Shown here: positions 33,371 to 43,178 of the stretch, in pieces
Position numbering within the stretch: position 1 is the stretch's first letter
How the letters are laid out: each line of letters begins with the position of its first letter
Assembly: GCF_000007825.1 (NCBI RefSeq)
Contig: NC_004722.1
Location: forward strand, 1,652,501 to 1,716,500
Reading direction: 5' to 3'
Source: Bacillus cereus ATCC 14579
GTDB taxonomy: Bacteria; Bacillota; Bacilli; Bacillales; Bacillaceae_G
DNA: 64,000 nt
The notes under the pieces: generated by a model
What the model saw: only the letters and a program-made list of their open reading frames with translations
What the model was told of the DNA's origin: nothing
Database searches by the model: none
Translations under genes and position numbers: made by a program

Positions 33371-34810
33371 ATGGCAACATTAACTGAAGTTAAAAATGGT
33401 GTTCGAATTGAAAAAGATTTTTTAGGTGAAAAAGAAGTACCAAACTATGCATACTACGGCGTACAAACAATGCGTGCAGTTGAAAACTTCCCAATTACAG
33501 GATACAAAATCCATGAAGGTTTAATTAAAGCGTTCGCAGTTGTAAAAAAAGCAGCAGCACTTGCGAATACAGATGTAGGAAGATTGGAATTAAACAAGGG
33601 CGGTGCGATCGCAGAAGCTGCTCAAGAAATTCTTGATGGAAAATGGCATGATCATTTCATCGTAGATCCAATCCAAGGCGGAGCGGGTACTTCAATGAAC
33701 ATGAATGCAAATGAAGTCATTGCCAATCGTGCGCTTGAATTATTAGGAATGGAAAAGGGAGACTATCATTATATTAGTCCAAATAGTCATGTAAATATGG
33801 CCCAATCAACAAATGATGCATTCCCAACGGCGATTCATATCGCAACGTTAAATGCATTAGAAGGCTTATTACAAACGATGGGTTATATGCATGATGTATT
33901 TGAATTAAAAGCAGAACAGTTCGATCATGTGATTAAAATGGGACGTACACATTTACAAGACGCTGTGCCAATTCGCCTTGGACAAGAATTTAAAGCGTAC
34001 TCTCGTGTACTTGAACGTGATATGAAACGCATTCAGCAATCGCGTCAACACTTATATGAAGTGAACATGGGAGCAACTGCAGTTGGTACAGGCTTAAATG
34101 CAGACCCAGAATATATTGAAGCAGTTGTAAAACATTTAGCTGCAATTAGTGAACTACCACTAGTTGGTGCAGAAGACTTAGTAGATGCAACGCAAAATAC
34201 AGATGCATACACAGAAGTATCTGCAGCACTTAAAGTATGTATGATGAATATGTCTAAAATTGCGAATGACCTTCGCTTAATGGCATCAGGTCCACGTGTT
34301 GGTTTAGCAGAAATTATGTTACCAGCTCGTCAGCCAGGTTCATCTATTATGCCAGGAAAAGTAAACCCTGTTATGCCAGAAGTTATTAACCAAATTGCGT
34401 TCCAAGTAATTGGTAATGACCATACAATTTGCCTTGCTTCAGAAGCAGGACAATTAGAATTAAACGTTATGGAACCAGTACTTGTTTTCAACTTACTGCA
34501 ATCAATTAGCATTATGAATAACGGTTTCCGTGCCTTTACAGATAATTGCTTAAAAGGAATTGAAGCGAATGAAGATCGCTTAAAAGAGTATGTTGAGAAG
34601 AGTGTAGGAATTATTACAGCCGTGAACCCTCATATCGGTTATGAAGCTGCAGCTCGCGTTGCGAAAGAAGCAATCGCGACAGGGCAATCCGTTCGAGAAC
34701 TTTGTGTGAAAAATGGTGTACTGTCACAAGAAGACTTAGAGTTAATTCTAGATCCATTCGAAATGACGCACCCAGGGATTGCAGGAGCAACTCTTTTAAA
34801 GAAAAATTAA
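33371..34810 (+). CDS. aspA: Aspartate ammonia-lyase
   Basis: A 479-residue enzyme converting aspartate to fumarate and ammonia. It has the signature GSSIMPGKVN near 323-332, GAGTSMNMNANEVIANRALE near 100 and GRTHLQDAVP near 190. MNMNANEV and NPVMPEV distinguish it from the fumarase encoded at 8 kb. It is preceded by a GltP-type carrier and followed by malic enzyme, so imported aspartate can be turned to fumarate, malate and pyruvate. TAAGGAGTG precedes the ATG. Confidence 0.93.
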   Translation: MATLTEVKNGVRIEKDFLGEKEVPNYAYYGVQTMRAVENFPITGYKIHEGLIKAFAVVKKAAALANTDVGRLELNKGGAIAEAAQEILDGKWHDHFIVDPIQGGAGTSMNMNANEVIANRALELLGMEKGDYHYISPNSHVNMAQSTNDAFPTAIHIATLNALEGLLQTMGYMHDVFELKAEQFDHVIKMGRTHLQDAVPIRLGQEFKAYSRVLERDMKRIQQSRQHLYEVNMGATAVGTGLNADPEYIEAVVKHLAAISELPLVGAEDLVDATQNTDAYTEVSAALKVCMMNMSKIANDLRLMASGPRVGLAEIMLPARQPGSSIMPGKVNPVMPEVINQIAFQVIGNDHTICLASEAGQLELNVMEPVLVFNLLQSISIMNNGFRAFTDNCLKGIEANEDRLKEYVEKSVGIITAVNPHIGYEAAARVAKEAIATGQSVRELCVKNGVLSQEDLELILDPFEMTHPGIAGATLLKKN

Positions 34811-34813
34811 AAG

Positions 34814-34840
34814 AAGAGGGGGGACAAGCCCCTCTTTTTT
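34814..34840 (+). terminator. aspA terminator
   Basis: AAGAGGGG pairs with CCCCTCTT around a seven-base loop, followed by T6. Confidence 0.85.
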
Positions 34841-34885
34841 GTTTACAATATAGAAATGCTATATATGAATAGAGGTAGGGATGTT

Positions 34886-36592
34886 ATGAGCAAGTTTACA
34901 GTAGCTTCTAATGGTGCATTAGAAACAACATTAAGAGGAGCAGAAGTATTATCAACACCACTTTTAAATAAAGGGGTAGCTTTCACACAAAATGAAAGAG
35001 AAGAGTTAGGTTTAAAAGGGTTATTACCGCCAGCGGTTTTAACGTTAGAAGAACAGGCACGCCGAGCATACGAACAATTTAGTTCTCAGCCGGATGATTT
35101 ATTAAAGAATGTATACTTAACTGCGTTACATGATCGAAATGAAGTATTATTTTATCGTATATTAACAGATCATTTACGTGAAATGTTACCGATTGTATAT
35201 ACACCAACTGTCGGTGTAGCAATTCAAAGATATAGTCATGAATATCGTAAACCACGTGGCGTTTATTTATCAATTAACGATTCATCAGGTATCGAAGAAG
35301 CATTTACCAATATCGGTGCAACAGCTGAGAACATTGATTTAGTCGTTGTAACAGATGGAGAAGGCATATTAGGAATTGGTGACTGGGGCGTTGGTGGTAT
35401 TAACATTGCAATCGGAAAACTAGCTGTTTACACTGCTGCAGTTGGAATCGATCCTAGCCGCGTATTACCGGTAATTTTAGATGTAGGTACAAACCGTGAG
35501 GAACTATTAAACAATCCATTTTATATTGGAAATCGTCACCCTCGTATAACAGGTGAAGCTTACGATGAATTTATTGATACGTTTGTACAAGCGGTAAACA
35601 AACAATTCCCGAAAGCACTTTTACATTGGGAAGACTTTAGCTCTCGTAACGCACGAAAAATTTTAGATAAATATCGTCATGATGTTTGTACATTTAATGA
35701 TGATATTCAAGGTACAGGTGCAGTTTCACTTGCGGCAGTATTATCGGCAGTGAAAGCTTCTGGTGTACCGCTAAGTGAACACCGCGTTGTTGTATTTGGT
35801 GCTGGTACGGCTGGAATCGGTATCGCAGATCAAGTTAGAGATGCGATGGTCCGCGTAGGCGTATCTGAAGAAGAATCATATAAGCGTTTCTGGTGTATTG
35901 ATCGTAACGGGTTAGTTACAGATAATATGGAAGATCTTCTTGATTTCCAAATTCCGTACGCAAGAAAAGAAGCAGAAGTAAGTGAGTGGAAAGAAAATGA
36001 TGTGATCGGACTTGCTGAAGTTGTGAAACATGTAAAACCGACAATTTTAATTGGTACATCTACTGTTGCAGGTGCATTTAAAGAAGAGATTATTAAAGAA
36101 ATGGCTTCTCACGTAGAAAGACCAATCATTTTACCAATGTCGAATCCAACGCCACTTGCTGAAGCAAAACCAGCAGATTTAATCGAGTGGACAGAAGGAA
36201 GAGCGTTAGTTGCAACAGGAAGTCCATTTGAACCAGTTACATATAACGGTGTAACGTATGTGATTGGACAATCAAATAATGCACTTATTTTCCCAGGGCT
36301 TGGTCTTGGAACAATTGTAGTACGAGCAAGCGTCATGACGGATGGAATGTTCGCAGCGGCTGCTGAAGCAGTTGCAAGTATGGTAGATACAAGTCAGCCA
36401 GGAGCACCTATTTTACCAGAGGTCGAAGAATTACGTAATATCTCAGAAATGGTTGCAATTGAAGTAGCGAAAGTTGCAGTTGCAGAAAGTGTTGCAAGAG
36501 TGAACTTAAGTGATAACGATATCAAGATGGCAGTGCAAGAAGCAATGTGGAAGCCCAGAGTATCGCCAAATAAAAGCGGTAGAAAAGGTTAG
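34886..36592 (+). CDS. NAD-type malic enzyme (malolactic/oxaloacetate-decarboxylating)
   Basis: About 568 residues, the long (MaeA/ScfA) type. It has YTPTVGVAIQRYSHEY and KPRGVYLS near 110-135, WEDFSSRNARKIL with the metal ligands FNDDIQGTG near 265, and the dinucleotide motif VFGAGTAGIGIAD near 302. The reaction oxidises malate to pyruvate and CO2. ATG 34886 follows GAGGTAGGG; ATG 34856 has no ribosome-binding site. It is separated from aspA by a terminator and is followed by the glnKL genes. It completes the aspartate-fumarate-malate-pyruvate route. Confidence 0.92.
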   Translation: MSKFTVASNGALETTLRGAEVLSTPLLNKGVAFTQNEREELGLKGLLPPAVLTLEEQARRAYEQFSSQPDDLLKNVYLTALHDRNEVLFYRILTDHLREMLPIVYTPTVGVAIQRYSHEYRKPRGVYLSINDSSGIEEAFTNIGATAENIDLVVVTDGEGILGIGDWGVGGINIAIGKLAVYTAAVGIDPSRVLPVILDVGTNREELLNNPFYIGNRHPRITGEAYDEFIDTFVQAVNKQFPKALLHWEDFSSRNARKILDKYRHDVCTFNDDIQGTGAVSLAAVLSAVKASGVPLSEHRVVVFGAGTAGIGIADQVRDAMVRVGVSEEESYKRFWCIDRNGLVTDNMEDLLDFQIPYARKEAEVSEWKENDVIGLAEVVKHVKPTILIGTSTVAGAFKEEIIKEMASHVERPIILPMSNPTPLAEAKPADLIEWTEGRALVATGSPFEPVTYNGVTYVIGQSNNALIFPGLGLGTIVVRASVMTDGMFAAAAEAVASMVDTSQPGAPILPEVEELRNISEMVAIEVAKVAVAESVARVNLSDNDIKMAVQEAMWKPRVSPNKSGRKG

Positions 36593-36602
36593 AATATAGA
36601 AA

Positions 36603-36634
36603 AAAAGCCCGTTTATAACAATAAGCGGGCTTTC
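36603..36634 (+). terminator. Malic enzyme gene terminator
   Basis: AAAGCCCG pairs with CGGGCTTT around a 13-base loop; the T-tract is short. Confidence 0.7.
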
Positions 36635-36672
36635 ACTTTTACTACTGAAAAAAAGTATAGGAAGTGTCACCT

Positions 36673-37962
36673 TTGAATTGGAATCAATTATGGAAGAAAG
36701 ATATGTCCCTTTTAATTATATTAATGGTCGTTGTTCCGATTGCTGGGGAGCTGAACTTTCATCCCTTTAATGATACGTTTCGAGTTAGCTTCGGTACACC
36801 GCTATTCTTCTTTTTATTATTATTTTTAAGAAGAGTACCAGCAGGAGTTGCAGGTATTCTTGTTGGTATATCTGTAGTCTTATTCCGAGTATGTCTTGAC
36901 TGGATTATGCAAGGTTCATTTCATATGACAGAATCATTTTATTTGCGTTATCCTGTGTTCTTCTATTATTTTATTTATGGCAGTTTTTTTTCGCTTTGTA
37001 GGGTAAATAAATTCCATCAGAAACCAATCATTATTGGATGCCTTGGAATTTCAATTGAAATTGTTGCAAGTATGTCAGAACTTGCGTTTTATCACATGTT
37101 AGTACTAGGTACAACAATAACGATTTCTGAAGTGAATAAACTTATTATTATTGCTATTTTTCGTAGTTTCTTTGCACTTGGTTTTTTAAATATGATGAAT
37201 TTATATGAAACGAAATTAAAAGAATCGCAAGTTCGAAAAGAAAATGAAAATATGTTAATGCATCTTTCTAATTTATATGTGGAATCTGTTCATTTGAAAA
37301 AGACGTTACAAAATGCGGAGTTAATTACACAAGAAGCATATCAACTATATCGAAATTTACAAGTAAGCGCTGATTCAAGTAGTAAAACAGCATTGAAAAT
37401 AGCGGGGGAAGTGCATGAAATAAAAAAGGATAATCAAAGGATATTTGCAGGATTATCTAAACTGTTATTAGATAAAAATGTGGCTGAATATGTAGAAGGA
37501 CATGAGTTAGCAGAGATGATTGTTAGAATAAACGAGAAGTATGCTGAAATGCTAGAAAAGGATATACGTTTTTCTAAACATATAGAAGGTGAGCATGCTG
37601 CATACCACGTGTATACAGTTCTATCAATTTTTAATAACCTCGCTGCAAATGCAGTTGAAGCAATTGAAGATAAAGGTGTCGTTATTATTAAGCTATATAA
37701 AAGAGATCAACATATATTTTTTGAAGTAATTGACGATGGACCTGGTATTGCACAAAAGTATAAGAAATTAGTATTTAAGCCAGGATTTACTTCCAAGTAT
37801 GATCAAACGGGAACACCGTCAACTGGTATTGGGCTTTCTTACATAAATGAAATGGTAACAGAGCTAGGCGGAGAAGTGAGATTAGAAGGCCGAGAAAATA
37901 AAAGAGGATGTAAGTTTATCGTTTGTTTACCAGAGGGTAGTTTAAAGCGGGAAGGGGAATAG
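36673..37962 (+). CDS. glnK: GlnK-type sensor histidine kinase
   Basis: The protein has five to six N-terminal helices (to about residue 180), a coiled coil, an H-box HEIKKDNQR near 250, and a GHKL ATPase with FNNLAANAVEAIED, DDGPGIA and GTPSTGIGLSY. About 429 residues, close to B. subtilis GlnK (YcbA). TTG 36673 is eight bases after AGGAAG; the GTG at 36664 overlaps that site and is unlikely. It is two bases from the glnL-type regulator. GlnK senses glutamine in B. subtilis; here the neighbours suggest control of glutamate/aspartate use. Confidence 0.82.
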   Translation: MNWNQLWKKDMSLLIILMVVVPIAGELNFHPFNDTFRVSFGTPLFFFLLLFLRRVPAGVAGILVGISVVLFRVCLDWIMQGSFHMTESFYLRYPVFFYYFIYGSFFSLCRVNKFHQKPIIIGCLGISIEIVASMSELAFYHMLVLGTTITISEVNKLIIIAIFRSFFALGFLNMMNLYETKLKESQVRKENENMLMHLSNLYVESVHLKKTLQNAELITQEAYQLYRNLQVSADSSSKTALKIAGEVHEIKKDNQRIFAGLSKLLLDKNVAEYVEGHELAEMIVRINEKYAEMLEKDIRFSKHIEGEHAAYHVYTVLSIFNNLAANAVEAIEDKGVVIIKLYKRDQHIFFEVIDDGPGIAQKYKKLVFKPGFTSKYDQTGTPSTGIGLSYINEMVTELGGEVRLEGRENKRGCKFIVCLPEGSLKREGE

Positions 37963-37964
37963 AT

Positions 37965-38897
37965 TTGTTTTATTATATCGTAGACGATGATGAAGTTTTC
38001 CGTTCGATGCTTTCGCAAATTATTGAAGATGGAGATCTTGGAGAAGTAATTGGTGAGGCGGATGACGGAGCTTTTATTGAAGCGGATCAACTAAATTTTA
38101 AAAAAGTAGATATTTTATTTATTGATTTGTTGATGCCGATGAGGGACGGAATTGAAACAGTTCGTCACATTGCGTCAACTTTCACGGGGAAAATCATTAT
38201 GATTTCTCAAGTGGAATCGAAGCAGCTTATAGGTGAGGCATATACACTTGGTGTAGAATATTATATTACAAAACCATTAAACAAAATCGAAGTTGTATCT
38301 GTTGTACGCAAAGTGATGGAGCGTATTAGATTGGAGCGTTCTATACATGATATTCAAAAATCATTGAATAACGTGTTTCAGTGGGAAAAGCCGCAATTGC
38401 GTACTGAACCAGTGCAAGAAGGAAAAAAGATAGGGGATTTAGGACGCTTTTTACTATCAGAACTCGGTATTGCGGGAGAGAATGGAAGTAAAGATTTACT
38501 TAGTATGCTGGAATATTTATATGGTCAAGAAAAGGCACAGACATTTGAGTTTGGCTTTCCTGCGTTAAAAGAAATTTTTCATCATATTACGATAAGGAAA
38601 TTAGGGGATCTAGCTTTAGAGGCGGATATTGATAAAGAGAAAAAAGCGTCTGAACAAAGAGTACGTCGAGCTATTTATCAGTCGTTAAATCATTTGGCTT
38701 CTTTAGGATTAACAGACTTTTCAAATCCAAAATTTGAAAGCTATGCTCCAAAATTTTTCGATTTTACCGTAGTTAGAAAACGGATGACAGAAATGACGAA
38801 AGATGAACTCGCATCTTCTGGTCATACGCGAATTAATACGAAGAAGTTTATTCAAGTGTTGTATTTTGAGGCGAAGAGGTTGATGGAGATAGAGTGA
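37965..38897 (+). CDS. glnL: GlnL-type response regulator with YcbB domain
   Basis: A 310-residue regulator. The receiver domain (1-120) has YIVDDDEVF and the phospho-acceptor region LFIDLLMP, and the C-terminal half has the YcbB helix-turn-helix segment RRAIYQSLNHLASLGLTDF and YAPKFFDFTVVRKRM. The TTG start follows GGGGAAT. In B. subtilis GlnL activates glsA-glnT in response to glutamine. Here the likely targets are the nearby gltP, aspA and malic enzyme genes, but no binding site was recognised. Confidence 0.85.
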   Translation: MFYYIVDDDEVFRSMLSQIIEDGDLGEVIGEADDGAFIEADQLNFKKVDILFIDLLMPMRDGIETVRHIASTFTGKIIMISQVESKQLIGEAYTLGVEYYITKPLNKIEVVSVVRKVMERIRLERSIHDIQKSLNNVFQWEKPQLRTEPVQEGKKIGDLGRFLLSELGIAGENGSKDLLSMLEYLYGQEKAQTFEFGFPALKEIFHHITIRKLGDLALEADIDKEKKASEQRVRRAIYQSLNHLASLGLTDFSNPKFESYAPKFFDFTVVRKRMTEMTKDELASSGHTRINTKKFIQVLYFEAKRLMEIE

Positions 38898-38930
38898 AGA
38901 AGATGCTTATAAATAAGCATCTTCTTTTGT
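38898..38930 (+). terminator. glnKL terminator
   Basis: AGAAGATGCTTA pairs with TAAGCATCTTCT and is followed by TTTTG. Confidence 0.8.
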
Positions 38931-39015
38931 TAAATCAACATTTTATATTTTCTCGTGGAGCATGTAAAATGTTAAGTAAGAGAAAATGGTTTTATATTAA
39001 GGAAGTGTCAAAGCG

Positions 39016-42000
39016 ATGAGTTTCACATTGAATAAATCGATTATTAAAGAAGTGTGCGGAGAGACCTCATATAAAAGAGGTGAAGCCTATTATAAATCAA
39101 ATAAAGTGATAATAGATCATTACGATGAAAATAAAGAAATTTGTGAGGCGACAGTAAAAGGGAACGAGGATTTCCATGTTACAGTAGCAAAAGCCAAAAA
39201 GGGTGATGTTGTTGCAAAATGTAGTTGTCCTTCATTAGCGTCTTTTCAAACGTACTGTCAACATGTTGCAGCAGTATTAATACAAATAAACTATAATCAA
39301 CAAATAGGTGGAATGAGCTCCACTAGTAGCAGAAATGATCAATTGACAAGTGGTATGTTTCAGCTGTTTGCAGACAAACCACTGAGGCCAAAAAGTAAAC
39401 AACACCGTTTTGATACACGTGAAATATTAGATATTGAGTTTATATGTACACCAGTTGCTACGAGAAGTGGTGGGGCTCTTCTTGGAATTCAATTGAAACT
39501 TGCCAAAGTGTATTTCATAAATCATATTAGAGAATTTCTTTCTAAGGTGGAGAAAAGAGAGTCTTTTCATTGTTCAAATGAATTTACATATACACCAGAT
39601 GTACATAGTTTTAAACAAGAAACGGATGCGATTATTCAGCAGCTCATTAAAATGTATCATAACGAAAAAATGTATGAAGATACGCTAGAAGTACACGCGA
39701 AACAAGATGAAAGTATGATATTTATACCACCAGCTTCATGGAAAGATATGCTCTTTTCACTTTCTAAAGCTGAATATGTACAGCTGAAACAAAATGAACA
39801 ACTGTTTCAGGGATTACAAGTTTCAAAAGGGTTGTTGCCGTTACACTTTGAATTTACGAAGGGAAATAATGGCGGATTTACACTTCATATAGAGGGTTTA
39901 AATCGTGTACAAGTTATGGATATGTATAACAATGCACTTTACGATGGGAAATTATATCACTTACACATTGAAGATTGTATGCGACTTATTGAATTACAAA
40001 AGATGATGAGTCGCTCAAATAGTAATCAGTTTTATATTCCAGAAAGTAAGATGGAACATTTCGTCGCGAAAGTTGTACCGGGATTAATGAAGCTCGGAAC
40101 TGTACACATTGATGAAGTAATATCGGATCGTGTTGAAACACCTTCGCTAAAAGCGAAATTGTATTTAGACCGCGTGAAAAATCGCTTATTAGCAGGTCTT
40201 GAATTTCACTATGGGAACGTCATGATTAATCCGCTAGAAGAGGATGGACAGCCGTCTGTTTTTAATCGTGATGAGAAAAAAGAAAAAGAGATTTTAGACA
40301 TTATGAGTGAAAGTGCCTTTGCAAAAACAGAAGGCGGTTACTTTATGCATAATGAAGAAGCTGAGTATAACTTTTTATATCACGTCGTGCCAACATTAAA
40401 AGGTTTAGTTGATATTTATGCGACGACAGCAATCAAATTGCGAATTAGTAAAGGGGATGCAGTTCCTCTTATTAGAGTGAGAAGAAAAGAAAGAATTGAT
40501 TGGTTGTCATTTCGTTTTGATATAAAAGGAATACCAGAAGCAGAAATTAAAGGTGTATTAGCGGCCCTTGAAGAGAAACGTAAATATTATCGATTGGCGA
40601 ACGGTTCGTTTTTGTCGCTAGAGAGTAAAGAGTTTAATGAAATTAATCAGTTTATAAAAGAATCAGGTATTCGGAAAGAATTTTTACATGGAGAAGAGGT
40701 AAATGTTCCGCTTATTCGGAGTGTAAAATGGATGAACGGACTTCACGAAGGCAATGTTTTAAGTTTGGATGATTCTGTTCAAGAGTTAGTAGAAAACATT
40801 CAAAACCCGAAAAAATTAAAGTTTGCTGTGCCAAATACTTTAAATGCAGAAATGAGAAAGTATCAAGTATATGGGTTCGAATGGATGAAAACACTTGCTC
40901 ATTACCGTTTTGGCGGTATTTTAGCAGATGATATGGGACTTGGAAAAACGTTGCAAAGCATTGCTTTTATAGATTCTGTTTTGACTGAGGTTCGAGAAAA
41001 GAAACTGCCCATATTAGTCGTTTCACCATCATCTCTTGTTTATAATTGGTTTAGTGAATTGAAAAAATTCGCCCCGCATATTAGAGCAGTTATTGCAGAT
41101 GGAATTCAAGCAGAGCGCCGGAAAATTTTGAAAGATATAACGGAATTTGATGTTGTAATTACGTCATATCCATTACTGAGAAGAGATATAAGATTGTATG
41201 CAAGACCATTTCATACACTATTCCTTGATGAAGCGCAGGCGTTTAAAAACCCTACAACGCAAACGGCAAGAGCTGTGAAAACAATTCAAGCTGAATACCG
41301 TTTTGGGCTAACGGGTACACCTGTAGAAAATTCATTAGAAGAGCTATGGTCTATCTTCCATGTCGTCTTCCCAGAATTGTTACCAGGAAGAAAAGAGTTC
41401 GGTGATTTAAGGCGTGAAGATATAGCGAAGCGAGTGAAACCATTCGTATTAAGACGATTAAAAGGGGACGTATTAAATGAGTTGCCAGAGAAAATAGAGC
41501 ACTTACAATCATCGGAGTTATTACCCGATCAAAAGAGTCTTTATGCTGCTTATTTAGCGAAGCTAAGGGAAGAAACGTTAAAGCATTTAGACAAAGATAC
41601 GTTACGTAAAAATAAAATTAGAATTTTAGCTGGTTTAACGAGATTGCGACAAATTTGTTGCCATCCTGCTTTATTTGTTGATGATTACAAAGGAAGTTCA
41701 GCTAAATTTGAACAACTGTTAGAGATTTTAGAGGAATGTAGAAGTACAGGGAAGAGAATATTAATTTTTTCTCAATTTACAAAGATGCTTTCCATTATTG
41801 GTCGTGAGTTAAATCGACAAGCAATTCCATACTTTTATTTAGACGGGAGTACACCAGCGCAGGATCGTGTAGAGCTGTGCGATCGGTTTAACGAAGGAGA
41901 AGGGGATCTATTTCTCATTTCTTTAAAAGCTGGTGGTACCGGACTTAATTTAACTGGTGCAGATACAGTAATATTATACGATTTATGGTGGAATCCAGCT

Positions 42001-42210
42001 GTTGAACAACAAGCGGCTGATAGAGCGTATCGAATGGGGCAAAAAAATACAGTACAAGTTATAAAGCTAGTAGCCCACGGAACAATTGAGGAGAAAATGC
42101 ATGAACTGCAAGAAAGTAAGAAAAATTTAATCGCTGAAGTGATTGAGCCGGGAGAAGAGAAATTGTCCTCAATCACAGAGGAAGAAATTCGAGATATTTT
42201 AATGATTTAA
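39016..42210 (+). CDS. SNF2-family helicase with SWIM zinc finger
   Basis: The 1064-residue protein has an N-terminal SWIM zinc finger (CSCP and YCQHVAAVL near 67-90), a long middle region, and a C-terminal Snf2/RecA-like motor. Motor motifs are DDMGLGKT near 640, DEAQ near 740, GLTGTPVENSLEELWSIF near 765, and QAADRAYRMGQ near 1010. It is the YwqA-like RapA/HepA type. Such ATPases move along DNA or displace proteins from it; the exact role is unknown. Ribosome-binding site AAGGAAGTG is upstream. Monocistronic. Confidence 0.9.
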   Translation: MSFTLNKSIIKEVCGETSYKRGEAYYKSNKVIIDHYDENKEICEATVKGNEDFHVTVAKAKKGDVVAKCSCPSLASFQTYCQHVAAVLIQINYNQQIGGMSSTSSRNDQLTSGMFQLFADKPLRPKSKQHRFDTREILDIEFICTPVATRSGGALLGIQLKLAKVYFINHIREFLSKVEKRESFHCSNEFTYTPDVHSFKQETDAIIQQLIKMYHNEKMYEDTLEVHAKQDESMIFIPPASWKDMLFSLSKAEYVQLKQNEQLFQGLQVSKGLLPLHFEFTKGNNGGFTLHIEGLNRVQVMDMYNNALYDGKLYHLHIEDCMRLIELQKMMSRSNSNQFYIPESKMEHFVAKVVPGLMKLGTVHIDEVISDRVETPSLKAKLYLDRVKNRLLAGLEFHYGNVMINPLEEDGQPSVFNRDEKKEKEILDIMSESAFAKTEGGYFMHNEEAEYNFLYHVVPTLKGLVDIYATTAIKLRISKGDAVPLIRVRRKERIDWLSFRFDIKGIPEAEIKGVLAALEEKRKYYRLANGSFLSLESKEFNEINQFIKESGIRKEFLHGEEVNVPLIRSVKWMNGLHEGNVLSLDDSVQELVENIQNPKKLKFAVPNTLNAEMRKYQVYGFEWMKTLAHYRFGGILADDMGLGKTLQSIAFIDSVLTEVREKKLPILVVSPSSLVYNWFSELKKFAPHIRAVIADGIQAERRKILKDITEFDVVITSYPLLRRDIRLYARPFHTLFLDEAQAFKNPTTQTARAVKTIQAEYRFGLTGTPVENSLEELWSIFHVVFPELLPGRKEFGDLRREDIAKRVKPFVLRRLKGDVLNELPEKIEHLQSSELLPDQKSLYAAYLAKLREETLKHLDKDTLRKNKIRILAGLTRLRQICCHPALFVDDYKGSSAKFEQLLEILEECRSTGKRILIFSQFTKMLSIIGRELNRQAIPYFYLDGSTPAQDRVELCDRFNEGEGDLFLISLKAGGTGLNLTGADTVILYDLWWNPAVEQQAADRAYRMGQKNTVQVIKLVAHGTIEEKMHELQESKKNLIAEVIEPGEEKLSSITEEEIRDILMI

Positions 42211-42214
42211 TATG

Positions 42215-42253
42215 AAAAAGCTATGCTTTCACATGTGAAAGCATAGCTTTTTG
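42215..42253 (+). terminator. Terminator of the SNF2 helicase gene
   Basis: A perfect stem of about 17 pairs, AAAAGCTATGCTTTCA with its complement, is followed by T-run. Confidence 0.92.
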
Positions 42254-42308
42254 TTGTAATAATTATATTTTGTTTTGTGCAAAGTAAAGAAATCAAATGT
42301 TATTTAAA

Positions 42309-42443
42309 TTACTTCTTTGTACCTTTACTTTTGTAGGGTTTGGCAGCTGCTTTTTTCTTTGCACTTGATTGCCAACGGTTCCATCCTTTACTTCCTGTAC
42401 CTTGTCCTACACCTTTTTTCGGTTTTGCTTTCGTTTTACTCAT
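42309..42443 (-). CDS. DUF3934 family small basic protein
   Basis: A 44-residue, very lysine-rich protein, MSKTKAKPKKGVGQGTGSKG followed by WNRWQSSAKKKAAA and a basic tail. It matches DUF3934, a small B. cereus group family. GGAGTGATC precedes the ATG. The composition suggests nucleic-acid binding, but no function is known. It is convergent to the helicase gene. Confidence 0.75.
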   Translation of the reverse strand: MSKTKAKPKKGVGQGTGSKGWNRWQSSAKKKAAAKPYKSKGTKK

Positions 42444-42601
42444 ATGATCACTCCGTTACATAAAAATCTTATTTGATAATAGTCAATGATTTAGAAAATA
42501 CTCTTTATAAATGACTATGATTGCTTTAAGTAAAAATAAACTGCTTGAATGCTATAGTATAACATGAATTTGCAAGTAAGCTGAAAGGAATTATAAAGAA
42601 A

Positions 42602-42718
42602 ATGAAAATAATAAGAAATACTGCAGATTCTATATTCCGAACGATCACATTAATTGTTGTGTATACGTTAGTTTCGGTCAGTGAAACATTTTTGGGATTG
42701 ACGAGGCAGAAAAAGTAA
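42602..42718 (+). CDS. Candidate 38-residue single-helix membrane protein
   Basis: The ORF starts MKIIRNTADSIFRTITLIVV, has one likely membrane helix (about 11-28), and ends with basic residues (LTRQKK). AAAGGA lies about ten bases before the ATG, and TATAGT/TATAAC words lie 50 bases further upstream. No terminator separates it from the T-box promoter. No family is recognised; it may not be translated. Confidence 0.4.
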   Translation: MKIIRNTADSIFRTITLIVVYTLVSVSETFLGLTRQKK

Positions 42719-42787
42719 AGATGTTAAATTAACAACAATCAATAAAGCCGTAAAATAAAGAATTGAAAAATATTTTAAAACTTTTTG

Positions 42788-42815
42788 TTGACTTTCTTTA
42801 TTTTTTGTATAGAAT
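42788..42815 (+). promoter_or_regulatory. asnA T-box promoter
   Basis: TTGACT (42788-42793) and TAGAAT (42810-42815) are 16 bases apart, right before the T-box leader. Confidence 0.75.
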
Positions 42816-42822
42816 AATCATT

Positions 42823-43132
42823 AATAAAATGTTTCAGAGATGTGACAACAAAACGACTATGAAAGGACGAGTAGTAGTAGGACGTAGTTTAAGCGAGTCA
42901 GGGGTGGTGTGAGCCTGATACGAAGCCTATTATGAAGAACCTCCTGGAGTTGCTAACCGAAATCCTTTATAGGAAAGTAGACTTAGCCGGGAACTTCGCC
43001 GTTACAAGAAGAACAGTATCGAGATATTTCATCTCCGTATTGTATAAGTGAGCAACCTCTGTTGCTAATTTGGGTGGTACCGCGGAACCAAAGCCTTTCG
43101 TCCCAGTTTTTTGGGAAAGAAGGGCTTTTTTT
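42823..43132 (+). ncRNA. T-box riboswitch, tRNA-Asn specific
   Basis: The leader carries the T-box core GGGTGGTACCGCGG at 43072-43085, which pairs with the uncharged tRNA acceptor end in the antiterminator. A terminator follows at 43090-43132 (AAGCCTTTCGTCCC with its partner and T7). Stem I features (AGTAG, GGTGGTGTGAGCCTGATACG) are visible from 42870 on. The codon AAC in GAAGAACCTCC is a plausible Asn specifier, consistent with the gene controlled. Low charged tRNA-Asn should raise asnA expression. Confidence 0.93.
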
Positions 43133-43178
43133 GTTGGCTTCTTTTCACAACATCCAAACATTTTAGGAGGAAACCACC

